Numbered from the stretch's first letter, positions 1-9,586 are shown. The stretch: DNA of 64,000 bases from UBA11740 sp035635855 (GCA_035635855.1 DASQAF010000049.1:62001-126000); one strand, 5' to 3'. A program made the numbers and translations. Notes: generated from the sequence alone by a model not told the origin.

Positions 1-1
1 A

Positions 2-1774
2 TTCGGCGGCGCTCCGAATACGAAGTTAGCTGACGAGGGCTACGTTCTGTTCGCCGGCCCGAACCAGGTGATAGTCGCCGGGCAGACCGCCGCTGGAACT
101 TTCTATGGATTGCAAACACTGAAACAACTTGTGCGTGGCGAGGCGACGACGGCCTTTATTCCCGGCGTGAAGATTGTCGACTGGCCCACGATGCATTGGC
201 GCGCGCTGTCCGATGACATCAGTCGCGGACCCGTGCCCACCGTTGATTATATAAAACGACAGATTCGCACTGACGCATTTTTCAAGCTCAACATGCACTC
301 CTTTTATATGGAGCATACGTTTGCCAGCAAGTCTCATCCGTTGATCGGACCGCCGGGAGGATCGCTGACGCCCGACGAGATTCGCGAGTTGGTCGCGTAC
401 GCGCAACGCTTTCATGTCGAGTTGGTTCCCGAACAGCAAACGTTTGGTCATCTTCATAAAGCGCTCAGGCTCGAAAAGTATGCGGAGCTGGCTGAGACTC
501 CCTACGGTGATGTGCTCTCGCCACAACAAGAGGGAAGCTACAAACTGATTGCTGACTGGTACGGCGAGTTGAACGAACTATTTCCCGGACGCTTCTTTCA
601 TATCGGGGCCGACGAAACTTTTGAACTTGGCGAAGGCCAGAGCAGGGAGGCCGCCAGAACGAGTGGAGTCGGTGCGATTTATTTCGAACATCTCAATCGC
701 GTGCGCAATGTCTTGAAGCCTTACAACCGGCGCCTGATGTTCTGGGGCGATATCGCCCTGCATCATCCCGATCTGATCGGCAACATTCCCAAAGATATGA
801 TCGTGATGAACTGGCAATACGGCGTCCGCGATGACTTTGCAGACTCAATCAACCCATTCAAGTTTGCCGGTCTGGAACAGTTTGTTTGCCCTGGCGCTCA
901 AAACTGGAACCAGGTTTTCCCCAATCTTGATGCGGCCACAACGAACATCCTGAATTTTGTGCGCGATGGCCAAAAGGCCGGCGCGATCGGAATGATGAAT
1001 ACAACCTGGGATGACGATGGCGAGTCTTTGTTCGAAATGGCCTGGTACCCCATCCTGCTTGGGGCGGCGGCCTCCTGGCAGGAGGGAACCGTAGACGTTG
1101 ATAAGTTCGATCACGATTTCGATTGGGCGTTCTTTCGTCACGACGGCGATCAGTTTGTGAAGGCGGAACGGGCCCTGGGCAGCGTAAACGCAGTACTTGG
1201 GGTGGGCCCCACCGACGAGTTGTTCTGGCGCGACCCTTTCACTACTCAGTTTCAGAATCAAGCGCGCAATCAGGCAGACCGCACCCGGAAGATGCGCCTG
1301 ATGGTCGAAGACGTAGCCGAATCGTTGTCGCGCAACGAGAGCCGCGCCCGACGCAACGGTTCGGCTATCGCGGCCATGAAGTTCGCGGCACAGCGATTCG
1401 ATCATCTGGGACGGCGGATGGAGGTGATGCGGCGGTTCAGTGAACAGTACTGGGATGCATATCTAAGTTTGGGCGATAGGGCGAAAGCGAGGAAGCTGCG
1501 TTATTACAGCGGCGCCATTTACAACAACCTGCGCGAGATGGCTGAAGAGCTCTCCATCCTAAAAGAGAATTACCGGCGTCAATGGCTGGCAGAAAACAGG
1601 CCTTATTGGCTGGACAGTGTTTCCGCTCGCTACGATCAAATGATATCGATTTGGCTGGCGAAGAGTCGCGCCACTGGTGAAGCGCTCCAGAAGTACGAAA
1701 TTACTTCGACGCTGCCGAATCCGGAAGAGTTTGGCTTGGGCACCAGACCCGGAATGCCGATTCAGGACCGGTAG
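2..1774 (+). CDS. Beta-N-acetylhexosaminidase, GH20 family (5' end outside window)
   Basis: The reading frame is open from the first bases of the window, so the true start lies upstream; the GTG at 68 is internal. The first visible residues (EGYVLFAG, then AGTFYGLQTLKQL) match the end of the GH20b domain, followed by the GH20 barrel. The catalytic pair lies in HIGADETF: Asp is encoded at 611-613 and Glu at 614-616. The enzyme family removes terminal beta-linked GlcNAc or GalNAc from chitin, glycan or peptidoglycan fragments using the substrate's own N-acetyl group. A long helical C-terminal region follows the barrel. It could feed the amino-sugar pathway later in the window (NagA, MurQ). The family call is firm; the substrate is unknown. 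Confidence 0.9.
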   Translation, partial: FGGAPNTKLADEGYVLFAGPNQVIVAGQTAAGTFYGLQTLKQLVRGEATTAFIPGVKIVDWPTMHWRALSDDISRGPVPTVDYIKRQIRTDAFFKLNMHSFYMEHTFASKSHPLIGPPGGSLTPDEIRELVAYAQRFHVELVPEQQTFGHLHKALRLEKYAELAETPYGDVLSPQQEGSYKLIADWYGELNELFPGRFFHIGADETFELGEGQSREAARTSGVGAIYFEHLNRVRNVLKPYNRRLMFWGDIALHHPDLIGNIPKDMIVMNWQYGVRDDFADSINPFKFAGLEQFVCPGAQNWNQVFPNLDAATTNILNFVRDGQKAGAIGMMNTTWDDDGESLFEMAWYPILLGAAASWQEGTVDVDKFDHDFDWAFFRHDGDQFVKAERALGSVNAVLGVGPTDELFWRDPFTTQFQNQARNQADRTRKMRLMVEDVAESLSRNESRARRNGSAIAAMKFAAQRFDHLGRRMEVMRRFSEQYWDAYLSLGDRAKARKLRYYSGAIYNNLREMAEELSILKENYRRQWLAENRPYWLDSVSARYDQMISIWLAKSRATGEALQKYEITSTLPNPEEFGLGTRPGMPIQDR

Positions 1775-1875
1775 TGTATCCGCAGATTACGCCGATTAGA
1801 GACAATGATAGAGTTGGGCCGAACGGTGTGGCTGCTGTATCGGAAGAAAATAGTTATCAAGATTTGAAAAGAAGG

Positions 1876-1947
1876 GTGTCAGAAGCCCGCGCGTTAGCAA
1901 GGGCACCTCAGGAGAGTAGCCCTCCCTGACGGTCGGGCTTCTGACAC
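1876..1947. repeat. Palindromic intergenic repeat, family A, full copy
   Basis: The left arm reads GTGTCAGAAGCCCG and the right arm is its complement, CGGGCTTCTGACAC, with GCCCTCCCTGACGGT just inside the right arm. The same sequence recurs at 51869-51940 (full), 55354-55382 (half), 38053-38091 (half) and, with different outer arms, 9587-9659. It could fold into a long hairpin and end transcription of the GH20 gene, but no T-run marks it as a classical terminator. Confidence 0.85.
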
Positions 1948-1989
1948 AATCCAAAACATTAACCGCCGCGCTTCAAAAGGAGAAGACAC

Positions 1990-2280
1990 ATGGCGACTTA
2001 CATTACGCTGCTCAGTTGGACTGAGCAGGGCATGGCAAAGATTAAGGCGAGCTCAAAACGGCTCGACGACGGAAGAAAAGCCTTTAAAAAGGCCGGCTGT
2101 GAGCTGAAGGATGTTTATCTCACGATGGGCCCTTACGATCTCGTGTGTGTCATCGAAGCGCCCGACAGCGAGACCGCGGCCAAAGCGATCTTGTCACTTG
2201 GTGCGGCCGGGAACGTGCGAACGTTGACGTTGCCGGCGTTCACGGAAGACGAGTATCGAAGGATCATCGGCTCGCTGTAG
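1990..2280 (+). CDS. GYD domain protein
   Basis: A 96-residue protein with the layout of the GYD family (PF08734): an opening beta strand (ATYITLLSWTEQG), a helix, and the hallmark MGPYDLVCVIEAPD segment where the family normally has GxYD. GYD proteins are small ferredoxin-like alpha/beta proteins of unknown role, perhaps oligomeric ligand binders. A strong ribosome binding site, AAGGAGAAG, sits 6-7 bases before the ATG. It stands alone between two repeat blocks. Family confidence is high; function is unknown. Confidence 0.85.
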   Translation: MATYITLLSWTEQGMAKIKASSKRLDDGRKAFKKAGCELKDVYLTMGPYDLVCVIEAPDSETAAKAILSLGAAGNVRTLTLPAFTEDEYRRIIGSL

Positions 2281-2283
2281 CTG

Positions 2284-2449
2284 GCGGCTTCGCCGCTCCC
2301 AGTAAGGAAAGGCTCTGCCTTTCCGGCCAAGCTCCTTCCGCAAAAACGTGAGAGGCTACGCCTCGAACTGAGGCGCGCAGCCTCATTGGAAATCAAAGAG
2401 GTGCGACGGTAACGCGAAGCCTTACCGCAGTGTGCTGCGGCAAAGCCGC
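2284..2449. repeat. Cluster of short tandem hairpins
   Basis: At least five short perfect palindromes lie in a row in the gap between two convergent genes: GCGGC/GCCGC (2284-2296), GGAAAGGC/GCCTTTCC (2306-2324), GAGGC/GCCTC (2352-2364 and 2370-2384) and GCGGC/GCCGC (2437-2449), each with a loop of 3-5 bases. CCGCAG/CTGCGG overlaps the last. Such a string could act as a bidirectional terminator or be REP-like repeat debris. No reading frame here looks coding. Confidence 0.7.
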
Positions 2450-2461
2450 GCCTGAAAAATC

Positions 2462-4153
2462 CTAATGGCGGTATCCCGGCCCACGCAGCACTCGCCCGGC
2501 GAGCGCCGGTGTGCGCCGGCCCTGATCAACTTCGATCTGCCCGTTAACGACTACGAAGTTGATCCCCACGGGATATTGATTCGGCTCTTCAAAAGTCGCG
2601 CGGTCGATTACCGTCTTCGGATCGAAGATAGTGATGTCGGCGAAGTATCCTTCGCGCAGTAACCCGCGGTTCCTTAGACCCACGTTCGACGCAGGCAGGC
2701 CCGTCATCTTGCGAATCGCAAATTCCAGCGGCATCAGGTGCTGGTCGCGAACATAGCGTCCCAGAATTCGCGGATACGTGCCCCAGCCGCGCGGATGTGA
2801 TTTCGATCCCGCCAGCGGTCCGTCCGTCGCGCGCGCCCCGCTATCAGTGCAGATGCTGACGAAGGGAGATTTGAGCGCGGCCTGCATATCGCTTTCCTGC
2901 ATCATGAAAAAGATCGCCCCTGTCTGGCCGTGGTCGGCAATGATGAAATCGAGGAGCGCGTCGAGCGGATCCTTGTTTTGTGCGGCAGCAATTTCTGAAA
3001 GACGCTTGCCTTGCCATGTCTCGAGGTCGCGATTCGTAACAGAGCCAATCAGAATGCCGCTCGGCCCGCCGCTGCCGAGATAGATGTTCTCCCAATCCCT
3101 GGCATCAGTTGTTATTTCTCTTTTTAGCCGCGCGCGCGTTTGCGGATCTTTCAGCCGCGCAATCATCCGATCGGTTCCACCTTCCAGCGCCCAGGGCGGC
3201 AAGCAAGCGCTCAGAGACGTACTGCCGGCAACATAGGGATAGACGTTAGCGGTGATCTTCAGACCCTGTCGCCGCGCGGCCTCAATGCGGCGCAGCATCT
3301 CAGGCATGCGGCCCCAGTTCTTTTTGTAAGCAGTCTTAAAATGCCAGATTTCCGCCGGGATATTTGCGCGCCGCGCAATCTCGAAAACTTCTTTCATCGA
3401 ATCGTCAATCGCGTTCGCTTCGCTGCGCTGGTGAGTGATGTAGATGCCGCCGTACTGATGGGCTACTTTTGCCAGCTCGACAATCTCATCGGTCTTCGCA
3501 AAACGCGCCGGCACATATTGCAGCGAAGTCGAGACTCCCAGCGCTCCATCTTTCATGGCATCGGCCACCAGCTTTCTCATCTGTTCCAATTCCGCGGGAG
3601 TTGGAGGGCGGTCATCATAGCCGATCACGTATTCGCGAATCTGCGTAGCCCCGACAAAGGTGCCGAGGTTTACACCGGAGCCTTGTTTTTCCAAACGATT
3701 GAAATACTGTCCCAGGGTTTGCCAATCAACAGTGAGTTTGTAACGCCGGTTGAAGTCCTCCTGCTCTTTGAGAATCCGATCGTTGAGCGGCGCGATAGAT
3801 TCGCCTTCACCGGTGATCTCGGTCGTGACACCCATCATGACTTTGCTCATCGCGCGCGGGTCAATTAACAGGAAAGACTCCGACTGACCCAACATGTCGA
3901 TAAAGCCGGGCGCGACTATCTGTCCGCGGGCGTCGATGGTTCGTTTTGCCCGCGCTCCCCCGAGGTTGCCCACGCGGGCTATGCGGTCGCCTTTGATAGC
4001 GACGTCGGCATTGAATGCCGGCCTTCCGGACCCATCAATCACGCGGCCGTTCTGGATTATCAGATCATAGTCTGAGGCCTTGCTTAATACCGAAGTGACC
4101 GCCCCCATTGTCGATAGGGTTAGCGTCAAAGCAAGTGCAATTCTGCCGTTCAT
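2462..4153 (-). CDS. N-acyl-D-amino-acid deacylase-like amidohydrolase, exported
   Basis: Amidohydrolase-superfamily protein of the D-aminoacylase type. I chose ATG 4153 over the GTG at 4165 because GAGGTG lies 9 bases before it. A signal peptide opens the protein (NGRIALALTLTLSTMGAV). The beta-sandwich opening (DLIIQNGRVIDGSGRP) and GQIVAPGFID are typical. Oddly, the HxH motif expected after GFID is replaced by MLGQSE, and the usual GNCG cysteine segment reads GEGES. Later ligand candidates remain: His in YITHQRSEA, His in EIWHFKTA and Asp in ICTDSGA. The family hydrolyses N-acyl-D-amino acids; the altered first metal site means either one-metal catalysis or changed activity. The protein is predicted periplasmic. 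Confidence 0.82.
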   Translation of the reverse strand: MNGRIALALTLTLSTMGAVTSVLSKASDYDLIIQNGRVIDGSGRPAFNADVAIKGDRIARVGNLGGARAKRTIDARGQIVAPGFIDMLGQSESFLLIDPRAMSKVMMGVTTEITGEGESIAPLNDRILKEQEDFNRRYKLTVDWQTLGQYFNRLEKQGSGVNLGTFVGATQIREYVIGYDDRPPTPAELEQMRKLVADAMKDGALGVSTSLQYVPARFAKTDEIVELAKVAHQYGGIYITHQRSEANAIDDSMKEVFEIARRANIPAEIWHFKTAYKKNWGRMPEMLRRIEAARRQGLKITANVYPYVAGSTSLSACLPPWALEGGTDRMIARLKDPQTRARLKREITTDARDWENIYLGSGGPSGILIGSVTNRDLETWQGKRLSEIAAAQNKDPLDALLDFIIADHGQTGAIFFMMQESDMQAALKSPFVSICTDSGARATDGPLAGSKSHPRGWGTYPRILGRYVRDQHLMPLEFAIRKMTGLPASNVGLRNRGLLREGYFADITIFDPKTVIDRATFEEPNQYPVGINFVVVNGQIEVDQGRRTPALAGRVLRGPGYRH

Positions 4154-4381
4154 ACTTTTATGCACCTCGAGTAGGTATTAGGACATGGCATCGTAAGCGT
4201 AACCCGAAATTCTGTCCAGACTCAGCTTGTCATGTCCAGCAAGAATCATAATTGAAAACGCTTCGGCTTTGGCGTAGTATGCGCCTCGATTAAGGATCCT
4301 TTGCGTAAGGGATGACCGCGCTCACAGAAATCCTGCAGCATCGTCATCTCAATCTCTTAGAACAACGCTGAATCAACGGTG

Positions 4382-7300
4382 ATGATCGGCCAGGTAGTTT
4401 CGCATTATCGTATTCTCGAACGCCTTGGAAAGGGTGGAATGGGCGAAGTCTACCTGGCTGAAGACACAAACCTGGGCCGTCGTGTGGCGATCAAGTTTCC
4501 GGTGCTTACCTCAAATGAACACGATTTCCGCGCCCGGTTTCTCCGCGAGGCGAGGGCCATTTCCGAACTGAGCAATCCGCATATTGCCACCCTCTACGAC
4601 TATGGCGAGACGACCGACGGACATCCCTTCCTGGTGATGGAATTGGTCCAGGGAGATACGCTGGCCAGGCTGATGCGCAAAGGCGAGCTGACCTTGCCGC
4701 TGGCGTTGCAGATCATAGAAGACGTTGCCTCGGCGCTGACCGACGCGCACGCCCGAGGCATAGTTCATCGTGACATCAAGCCACAAAACATCATGGTCAA
4801 CGACCGGGGTCAGGTCAAAGTACTCGACTTCGGCCTCGCCAAACAGCTCAACGAGGATACGACTACCGCTTCTGAGCCGGAGGCGCGCACGCTGCTCAAT
4901 GTGCACACGCGAAGCGGGGCCATGGTCGGTACGCCGGCCTTCTTGTCTCCGGAGCAGGCGATGGGCGGCAGCGTAGATGCTCGCAGCGATCTCTTTGCGC
5001 TGGGTGGGGTGTTCTACGAATGCGTCACGGGCCAGCCGGCTTTCCCGGGATCGAACCTGATCGAGATTGCGGCCAACGTGATTCACGTTGAGCCTCCGCC
5101 TCCTTCAACAGTTAATCCTGCTCTGCCGGCGGAGCTGGATGCTGTGGTCCTGCGAGCACTCGCGAAGAAGGTTGAGAAAAGATACCAGTCGGCGGAGGAA
5201 CTGATCTCAGATGTGCGTGCAGTTCGGAGCGGGTTGCACGATGATCTGAGCAATACCCTGATCCAACCGCGGTCGACGATACCGCCCGCCCGGCACACGA
5301 CGCTCACCAATCTCTCACAGATGTTGCGTCGCCCGCGCGTGCCCGTCTGGTACGTGATTGTCGGCCTGCTGTTCCTGATTATTGTGACGGGGATTATCTG
5401 GCGGTGGCGGCGACCTTCGCTTCATGTACCGCCCGCGGATGCTCAGAACTGGTACGAAATAGGAACGAACGCGTTGCGGGACGGGGCGTTCTTTCAAGCG
5501 AGCAAAGCCCTCGAGCGAGCTATTGCGATTGACGATAAGTATGTTCTGGCACATGCGCGTCTGGCTGAGGCTTTGGTTGAGTTGGATTACACGGACCGCG
5601 CAAAGGACGAGTTGTTGCGAGTTACTTCGCTTGCCAGCGACCGTTCAGTCCTGCCAAAAACCGACGGGCTGTATGTCGATGCAATTTCCGCTATCGTGCG
5701 CCGCGACTTTCACTCCGCCATCGACTCGTATGCCGCCATCGTGAATCAGTCTTCTGATTCTGAGAAGCCGCGAGCGCTGGTCGACCTGGGCCGCGCTTAC
5801 GAGAAGAGCGATGACATTAAGAAGGCCACCGAGAGCTACAGAGAAGCGACTACGCGAAACCCGCAGTATGCCAGCGGCTTCCTGCGGCTGGGAATTCTTT
5901 ATGGCAGGCAGCGGGATCTTCCCAACGCTCTGGCCTCGTTTGACAAGGCCGAAGCTATCTACCAGGCCGCCGGTAATATCGAGGGACGAACCGAAGTGGC
6001 CTTTCAACGGGGCGCTTTGTTTAATCAGCTTGAGAAGCTCGCCGAAGCCAGGACGCAGTTGCAACAGGCGCTCAGTTTAGCCGCGGCCAGCGACAACACG
6101 TCGCAAAAAATCAAGAGTCTGCTGCAATTAAGTTTAACGGCGGTCGATGCCGCGGAAACGGCACACGCTACGGAGTACGCACAACAAGCGGTCGAGCTGG
6201 CCCAGAGAAACGGAATGGAAAATCTGAGCGCTCAAGGTCTGATCGAGCTGGGATACAGTTTTCTGGTTCGGGGCGAATACCGTGATGCGGAAAAGTACTT
6301 TCTGCAGGCGTTGGAAGCGGCGCAAAGGGCCAAAGCTCGCGGCAATGAAGCAAGGGCGCTCAGTGCGATGGCCAGTTTGCGCCAGCAGCAACACAAACCC
6401 GACGAAGTAATTCGATACCTCGGGCCCGCGCTCGCGTTTTATCAGCAGGGCGGCTATCGATCATCTACCGCTTCCTGCCTGGCGCTACTGGCGCGCGCAA
6501 ATCTACAGAAGGGTGATTACGAGGCGGCCGAAAAGGCGCAGGAACAGTTGCTGCAATTTGCGCGGCAGCTGGATGATCAATCAATGATCGCGTTGGCGCT
6601 TTCGGAGCGCGCCTCGGCCCTGGCGCGCGAAGAAAAGTTTACTGAATCGTTGGACTATTTTTCGCAGGCATTCCAGATTTACAACTCGCAGGGAATTCAG
6701 CGCAGCGTCGGTTACAATCTGACGGCTCGCGCTGATGTACTGAGCTATCTGGGCCGATACAATGAAGTACAACCGCTTCTGGATCAGGCGGCGGCCATCG
6801 CGGACAAGCCGGGAGGCGAACTGAAACGGCTCTCGCTGGAAGTCAAACTTGTGGCCGCGAAAATTTCGTTGAGTCAGGAACGTTTCCCGGATGCGAGAGA
6901 TAAGGTTGAAAAACTAATGGCCACCGCCGGCGAGCAATTTCCGGAAATTTCGTTGAATGGAAAACTGGTTCTTGGTCTGGCTCAGGCATACGGCGGCGCC
7001 GCGCCAACCGGAAAAGCAAAGTGTGCTGAGGCCGTGGACCTGGCGAAACAGTTGAACGACCCCTGGGAATTGGCGAAAGCGCAACTGGCGCTGGCCGAGA
7101 CGATGCTTCTCGGCGGCGATTCACCAGGTGCGGTGAGCAATGCGATGGAGGCGCGGGATGTTTTTGCCCGGTTCGGTCAACAAGCATCCGAGTGGCGAGC
7201 ACTCGCGGTGGCGGCCATTGCCAGCGGAAAGGTGGGCGATAAGACCAAGGCGCGGGAGTATGCTTTGCGGGCCAATGAATCGGCGTCCACATTGGAACAG

Positions 7301-7387
7301 CGCTGGGGTAACGAAAACTGGAACACTTTTCTGGGTCGTCCGGATGTTCAGCGATTTCGAAAACAGCTCGAACGAGTTATGAGTTAA
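4382..7387 (+). CDS. Membrane Ser/Thr protein kinase with TPR sensor region
   Basis: A Hanks-type kinase fused to a long TPR region. Counting from the GTG at 4379, the glycine loop is GKGGMGEV (17-24), the ATP lysine is Lys39, HRDIKPQN starts near 130, then DFGLAK and GTPAFLSPEQ, so every catalytic motif is present. One transmembrane helix (VWYVIVGLLFLIIVTGI, near 320-340) separates the kinase from about 600 residues of TPRs. The kinase should face the cytoplasm and the TPRs the periplasm. GTG 4379 and ATG 4382 are adjacent and no clear ribosome binding site decides between them. It is transcribed away from the D-aminoacylase gene with a 230-base gap. The signal and targets cannot be read from sequence. 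Confidence 0.92.
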   Translation: MIGQVVSHYRILERLGKGGMGEVYLAEDTNLGRRVAIKFPVLTSNEHDFRARFLREARAISELSNPHIATLYDYGETTDGHPFLVMELVQGDTLARLMRKGELTLPLALQIIEDVASALTDAHARGIVHRDIKPQNIMVNDRGQVKVLDFGLAKQLNEDTTTASEPEARTLLNVHTRSGAMVGTPAFLSPEQAMGGSVDARSDLFALGGVFYECVTGQPAFPGSNLIEIAANVIHVEPPPPSTVNPALPAELDAVVLRALAKKVEKRYQSAEELISDVRAVRSGLHDDLSNTLIQPRSTIPPARHTTLTNLSQMLRRPRVPVWYVIVGLLFLIIVTGIIWRWRRPSLHVPPADAQNWYEIGTNALRDGAFFQASKALERAIAIDDKYVLAHARLAEALVELDYTDRAKDELLRVTSLASDRSVLPKTDGLYVDAISAIVRRDFHSAIDSYAAIVNQSSDSEKPRALVDLGRAYEKSDDIKKATESYREATTRNPQYASGFLRLGILYGRQRDLPNALASFDKAEAIYQAAGNIEGRTEVAFQRGALFNQLEKLAEARTQLQQALSLAAASDNTSQKIKSLLQLSLTAVDAAETAHATEYAQQAVELAQRNGMENLSAQGLIELGYSFLVRGEYRDAEKYFLQALEAAQRAKARGNEARALSAMASLRQQQHKPDEVIRYLGPALAFYQQGGYRSSTASCLALLARANLQKGDYEAAEKAQEQLLQFARQLDDQSMIALALSERASALAREEKFTESLDYFSQAFQIYNSQGIQRSVGYNLTARADVLSYLGRYNEVQPLLDQAAAIADKPGGELKRLSLEVKLVAAKISLSQERFPDARDKVEKLMATAGEQFPEISLNGKLVLGLAQAYGGAAPTGKAKCAEAVDLAKQLNDPWELAKAQLALAETMLLGGDSPGAVSNAMEARDVFARFGQQASEWRALAVAAIASGKVGDKTKAREYALRANESASTLEQRWGNENWNTFLGRPDVQRFRKQLERVMS

Positions 7388-7513
7388 TTGCTGCGGGCCT
7401 TTGGTTATTCGCTTCGACATTTCTCAGGCATTTTAGAAATTGGTTCTTTGACGAGTACGGACTAAATCCGCCTCGTTTACGAGTCCTCAACCCCCGAACA
7501 TAAGGAGAGAAAG

Positions 7514-7840
7514 ATGCAAAGAGTACACTTAGTATTAATCGCGCTCGCGACGATTTGCCTGATGGCCCTGGCAGCGTTCGCGCTGGCGAATCGCGCCCTC
7601 CATCCAGCCCCCGGTGACGATGTGATCATCATCAAGGGTGGCTCTTTAGAGGTCCAATGTCCGTCAAATCAGGACCGGGCATGCCTGGGTATTGCCGATA
7701 TCACGACGGGGAAGTACAAACATACAAAAGGCAATGCCCACATCATGCAGATTGTCGTCAAAGACAGCACCGGCAAGCAACTGTTCAGTAAGACTTTTAA
7801 TTCAGGGCAGCAACCTTCGATCGAAGTTACTTACAAGTAG
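7514..7840 (+). CDS. Small exported protein of unknown function
   Basis: A 108-residue protein with a clear signal peptide (LVLIALATICLMALAAFALA) and a mature part of about 80 residues rich in beta-strand pattern. It has two cysteines (VQCPSNQDRACLG) close enough for a disulfide. The start is supported by AAGGAGAGAAAG before the ATG. It lies 126 bases after the kinase-TPR gene on the same strand, so it could be a periplasmic partner, but nothing in the sequence proves a link. I do not recognise the family. Confidence 0.7.
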   Translation: MQRVHLVLIALATICLMALAAFALANRALHPAPGDDVIIIKGGSLEVQCPSNQDRACLGIADITTGKYKHTKGNAHIMQIVVKDSTGKQLFSKTFNSGQQPSIEVTYK

Positions 7841-8050
7841 TCGCGCCCCGAAAAGTGAACGCGCGGGGAAACCTGACCCCCCCTCTGCGTGAAGAATGCA
7901 TTCGGACGACCTTCTCTTTTTGAGTGGGCCGATGTTTTTACGCGGTCTTCATTACGCGGCGTTGCTCTGGTTGTGAATCAGGTTTCGCGAATACCGCGGC
8001 CGGTTTCTCTCTGATAGAATTTACGCGAAGCAGGCCAGACGTCTGAAAGC

Positions 8051-9571
8051 TTGATCCAACCATCCGCGCAACCAGTGACAGCCAACGAAGTCGCCACAGC
8101 AATCGGCGCACAATTAATTGGCGATGGTAACGTTCCGATCACGGACGTGACGCACGACTCGCGTCAAGCGGGGCGCGGAAGTTTGTTCGTCGCCGTGCGG
8201 GGCGAACTGTTCGACGCCCACAAGTTCGTTCCTCAGGTGATCGAACAAGGTGCGGTTGCGATTCTGTCAGAACTCGAACCTCCCGCTGAATCTCAGTCAG
8301 CGAAAGGTTTTCCCGCCGCCGCGCGGCTTCAGGTCGACAACGTCCGCCGCGCCATGGCACTGGCCGCCGCCGAAATTCATCACCATCCTTCGCGCGACCT
8401 GCAATTGGTTGGCATCACGGGCACCAATGGCAAGACGACCACAGCTTATCTGGTGGCTTCCATTCCGGAAGCCGCCGGCGAGCCGGTCGCGATGACGGGC
8501 ACCGTCGAATATCGACTTGGCAAAGAGAGAAAGAAAGCCGGGCGCACCACGCCCGAAGCGACGGACATGCAGCGTCTGCTGCGCCAGGCGATCGAGATTG
8601 GCTGCCGGACGGCAGTCATGGAATGTTCTTCGCAGGCGATGGATTTTCATCGATGCGACGAATTGGAGTATGCGGTGGCCGTCTTTTCAAACTTAACCCG
8701 CGACCATCTCGACTATCACAAGACGATGGAGAATTACTGGTACGCAAAGCAGCGTCTGTTCGACGGCCGCCTGGGATCGAAGCCGAGAACGTCAGTCATC
8801 AATGTAGACGATCCTTACGGAGTTGAGCTGGCGAATCGTCTGGAGAAGGAAAGCCTGCGCGTGGTTCGCTACGCGGTAAAGGCCGAGGCGGATATTACTG
8901 CTCGCGAACCCGAATTCTCACTGGCCGGTATGCGCTTTCGCCTGCGCACGCCGGCGGGCGAGCGTGAATTTCATTCGCCTCTGGTCGGACCACCGCATAT
9001 CTACAACACGCTGGCAGCGGTCGGAAGCGGACTGGCGCTTGGCTACAGCCTGGATGTGATTACGAATGCGTTGGCCACGTGCACTGGTGCGCCGGGACGT
9101 TTTGAACGAGTGCCGCACGATGGCGATTTTGCGGTCGTCGTGGATTACGCGCACAGCGATGATGCGTTGCTGAACGTTCTACGCACCGCCCGCGAAGTGA
9201 CCAAAGGAAGGGTCATCACTGTCTTTGGGTGCGGCGGTGATCGCGACGCGTCGAAGCGCGCGCCCATGGGCGAAGCCGCGGGCTCACTCAGCGATGTAGT
9301 AATTCTTACTTCAGACAATCCGCGTACTGAAGATCCGAACCGGATTCTGGAGGACGCGGAAGCCGGTATTGTGAAATCCGGAAAGCCTTACGAAAAAATT
9401 GCCGATCGCCGCGAAGCGATCCATCACGCAATCGAACAAGCCCGCACCGATGATTTGGTTTTGATCGCCGGCAAGGGTCACGAGGACTATCAAATCATCG
9501 GCCGCGAGACCTTTCACTTCGACGACAAGGAAGTAGCGCGCGAGGCTCTGGCCGATAACCGCTCGCAGTAG
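8051..9571 (+). CDS. murE: UDP-MurNAc-L-Ala-D-Glu:meso-diaminopimelate ligase
   Basis: Adds meso-diaminopimelate to the peptidoglycan precursor in the cytoplasm. The N-terminal MurE domain includes DVTHDSRQAGRGSLFVAVRG, the ATP loop is GITGTNGKTTT, and TSDNPRTEDP carries DNPR, the motif selecting meso-diaminopimelate rather than lysine. The length (506) is normal. The start is TTG (8051) with a weak site upstream; a GTG at 8077 is the alternative. It stands alone here, away from any visible division and cell-wall (dcw) cluster, with a repeat just after the stop. This may be the only murE or a second copy; the window cannot say. Confidence 0.93.
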   Translation: MIQPSAQPVTANEVATAIGAQLIGDGNVPITDVTHDSRQAGRGSLFVAVRGELFDAHKFVPQVIEQGAVAILSELEPPAESQSAKGFPAAARLQVDNVRRAMALAAAEIHHHPSRDLQLVGITGTNGKTTTAYLVASIPEAAGEPVAMTGTVEYRLGKERKKAGRTTPEATDMQRLLRQAIEIGCRTAVMECSSQAMDFHRCDELEYAVAVFSNLTRDHLDYHKTMENYWYAKQRLFDGRLGSKPRTSVINVDDPYGVELANRLEKESLRVVRYAVKAEADITAREPEFSLAGMRFRLRTPAGEREFHSPLVGPPHIYNTLAAVGSGLALGYSLDVITNALATCTGAPGRFERVPHDGDFAVVVDYAHSDDALLNVLRTAREVTKGRVITVFGCGGDRDASKRAPMGEAAGSLSDVVILTSDNPRTEDPNRILEDAEAGIVKSGKPYEKIADRREAIHHAIEQARTDDLVLIAGKGHEDYQIIGRETFHFDDKEVAREALADNRSQ

Positions 9572-9586
9572 CCAGGGGATTCCGGA

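Noticed and set aside
3140..3868. Plus-strand frame of 242 residues
   Set aside because: It lies wholly antisense to the D-aminoacylase-like gene, whose motifs are clear.
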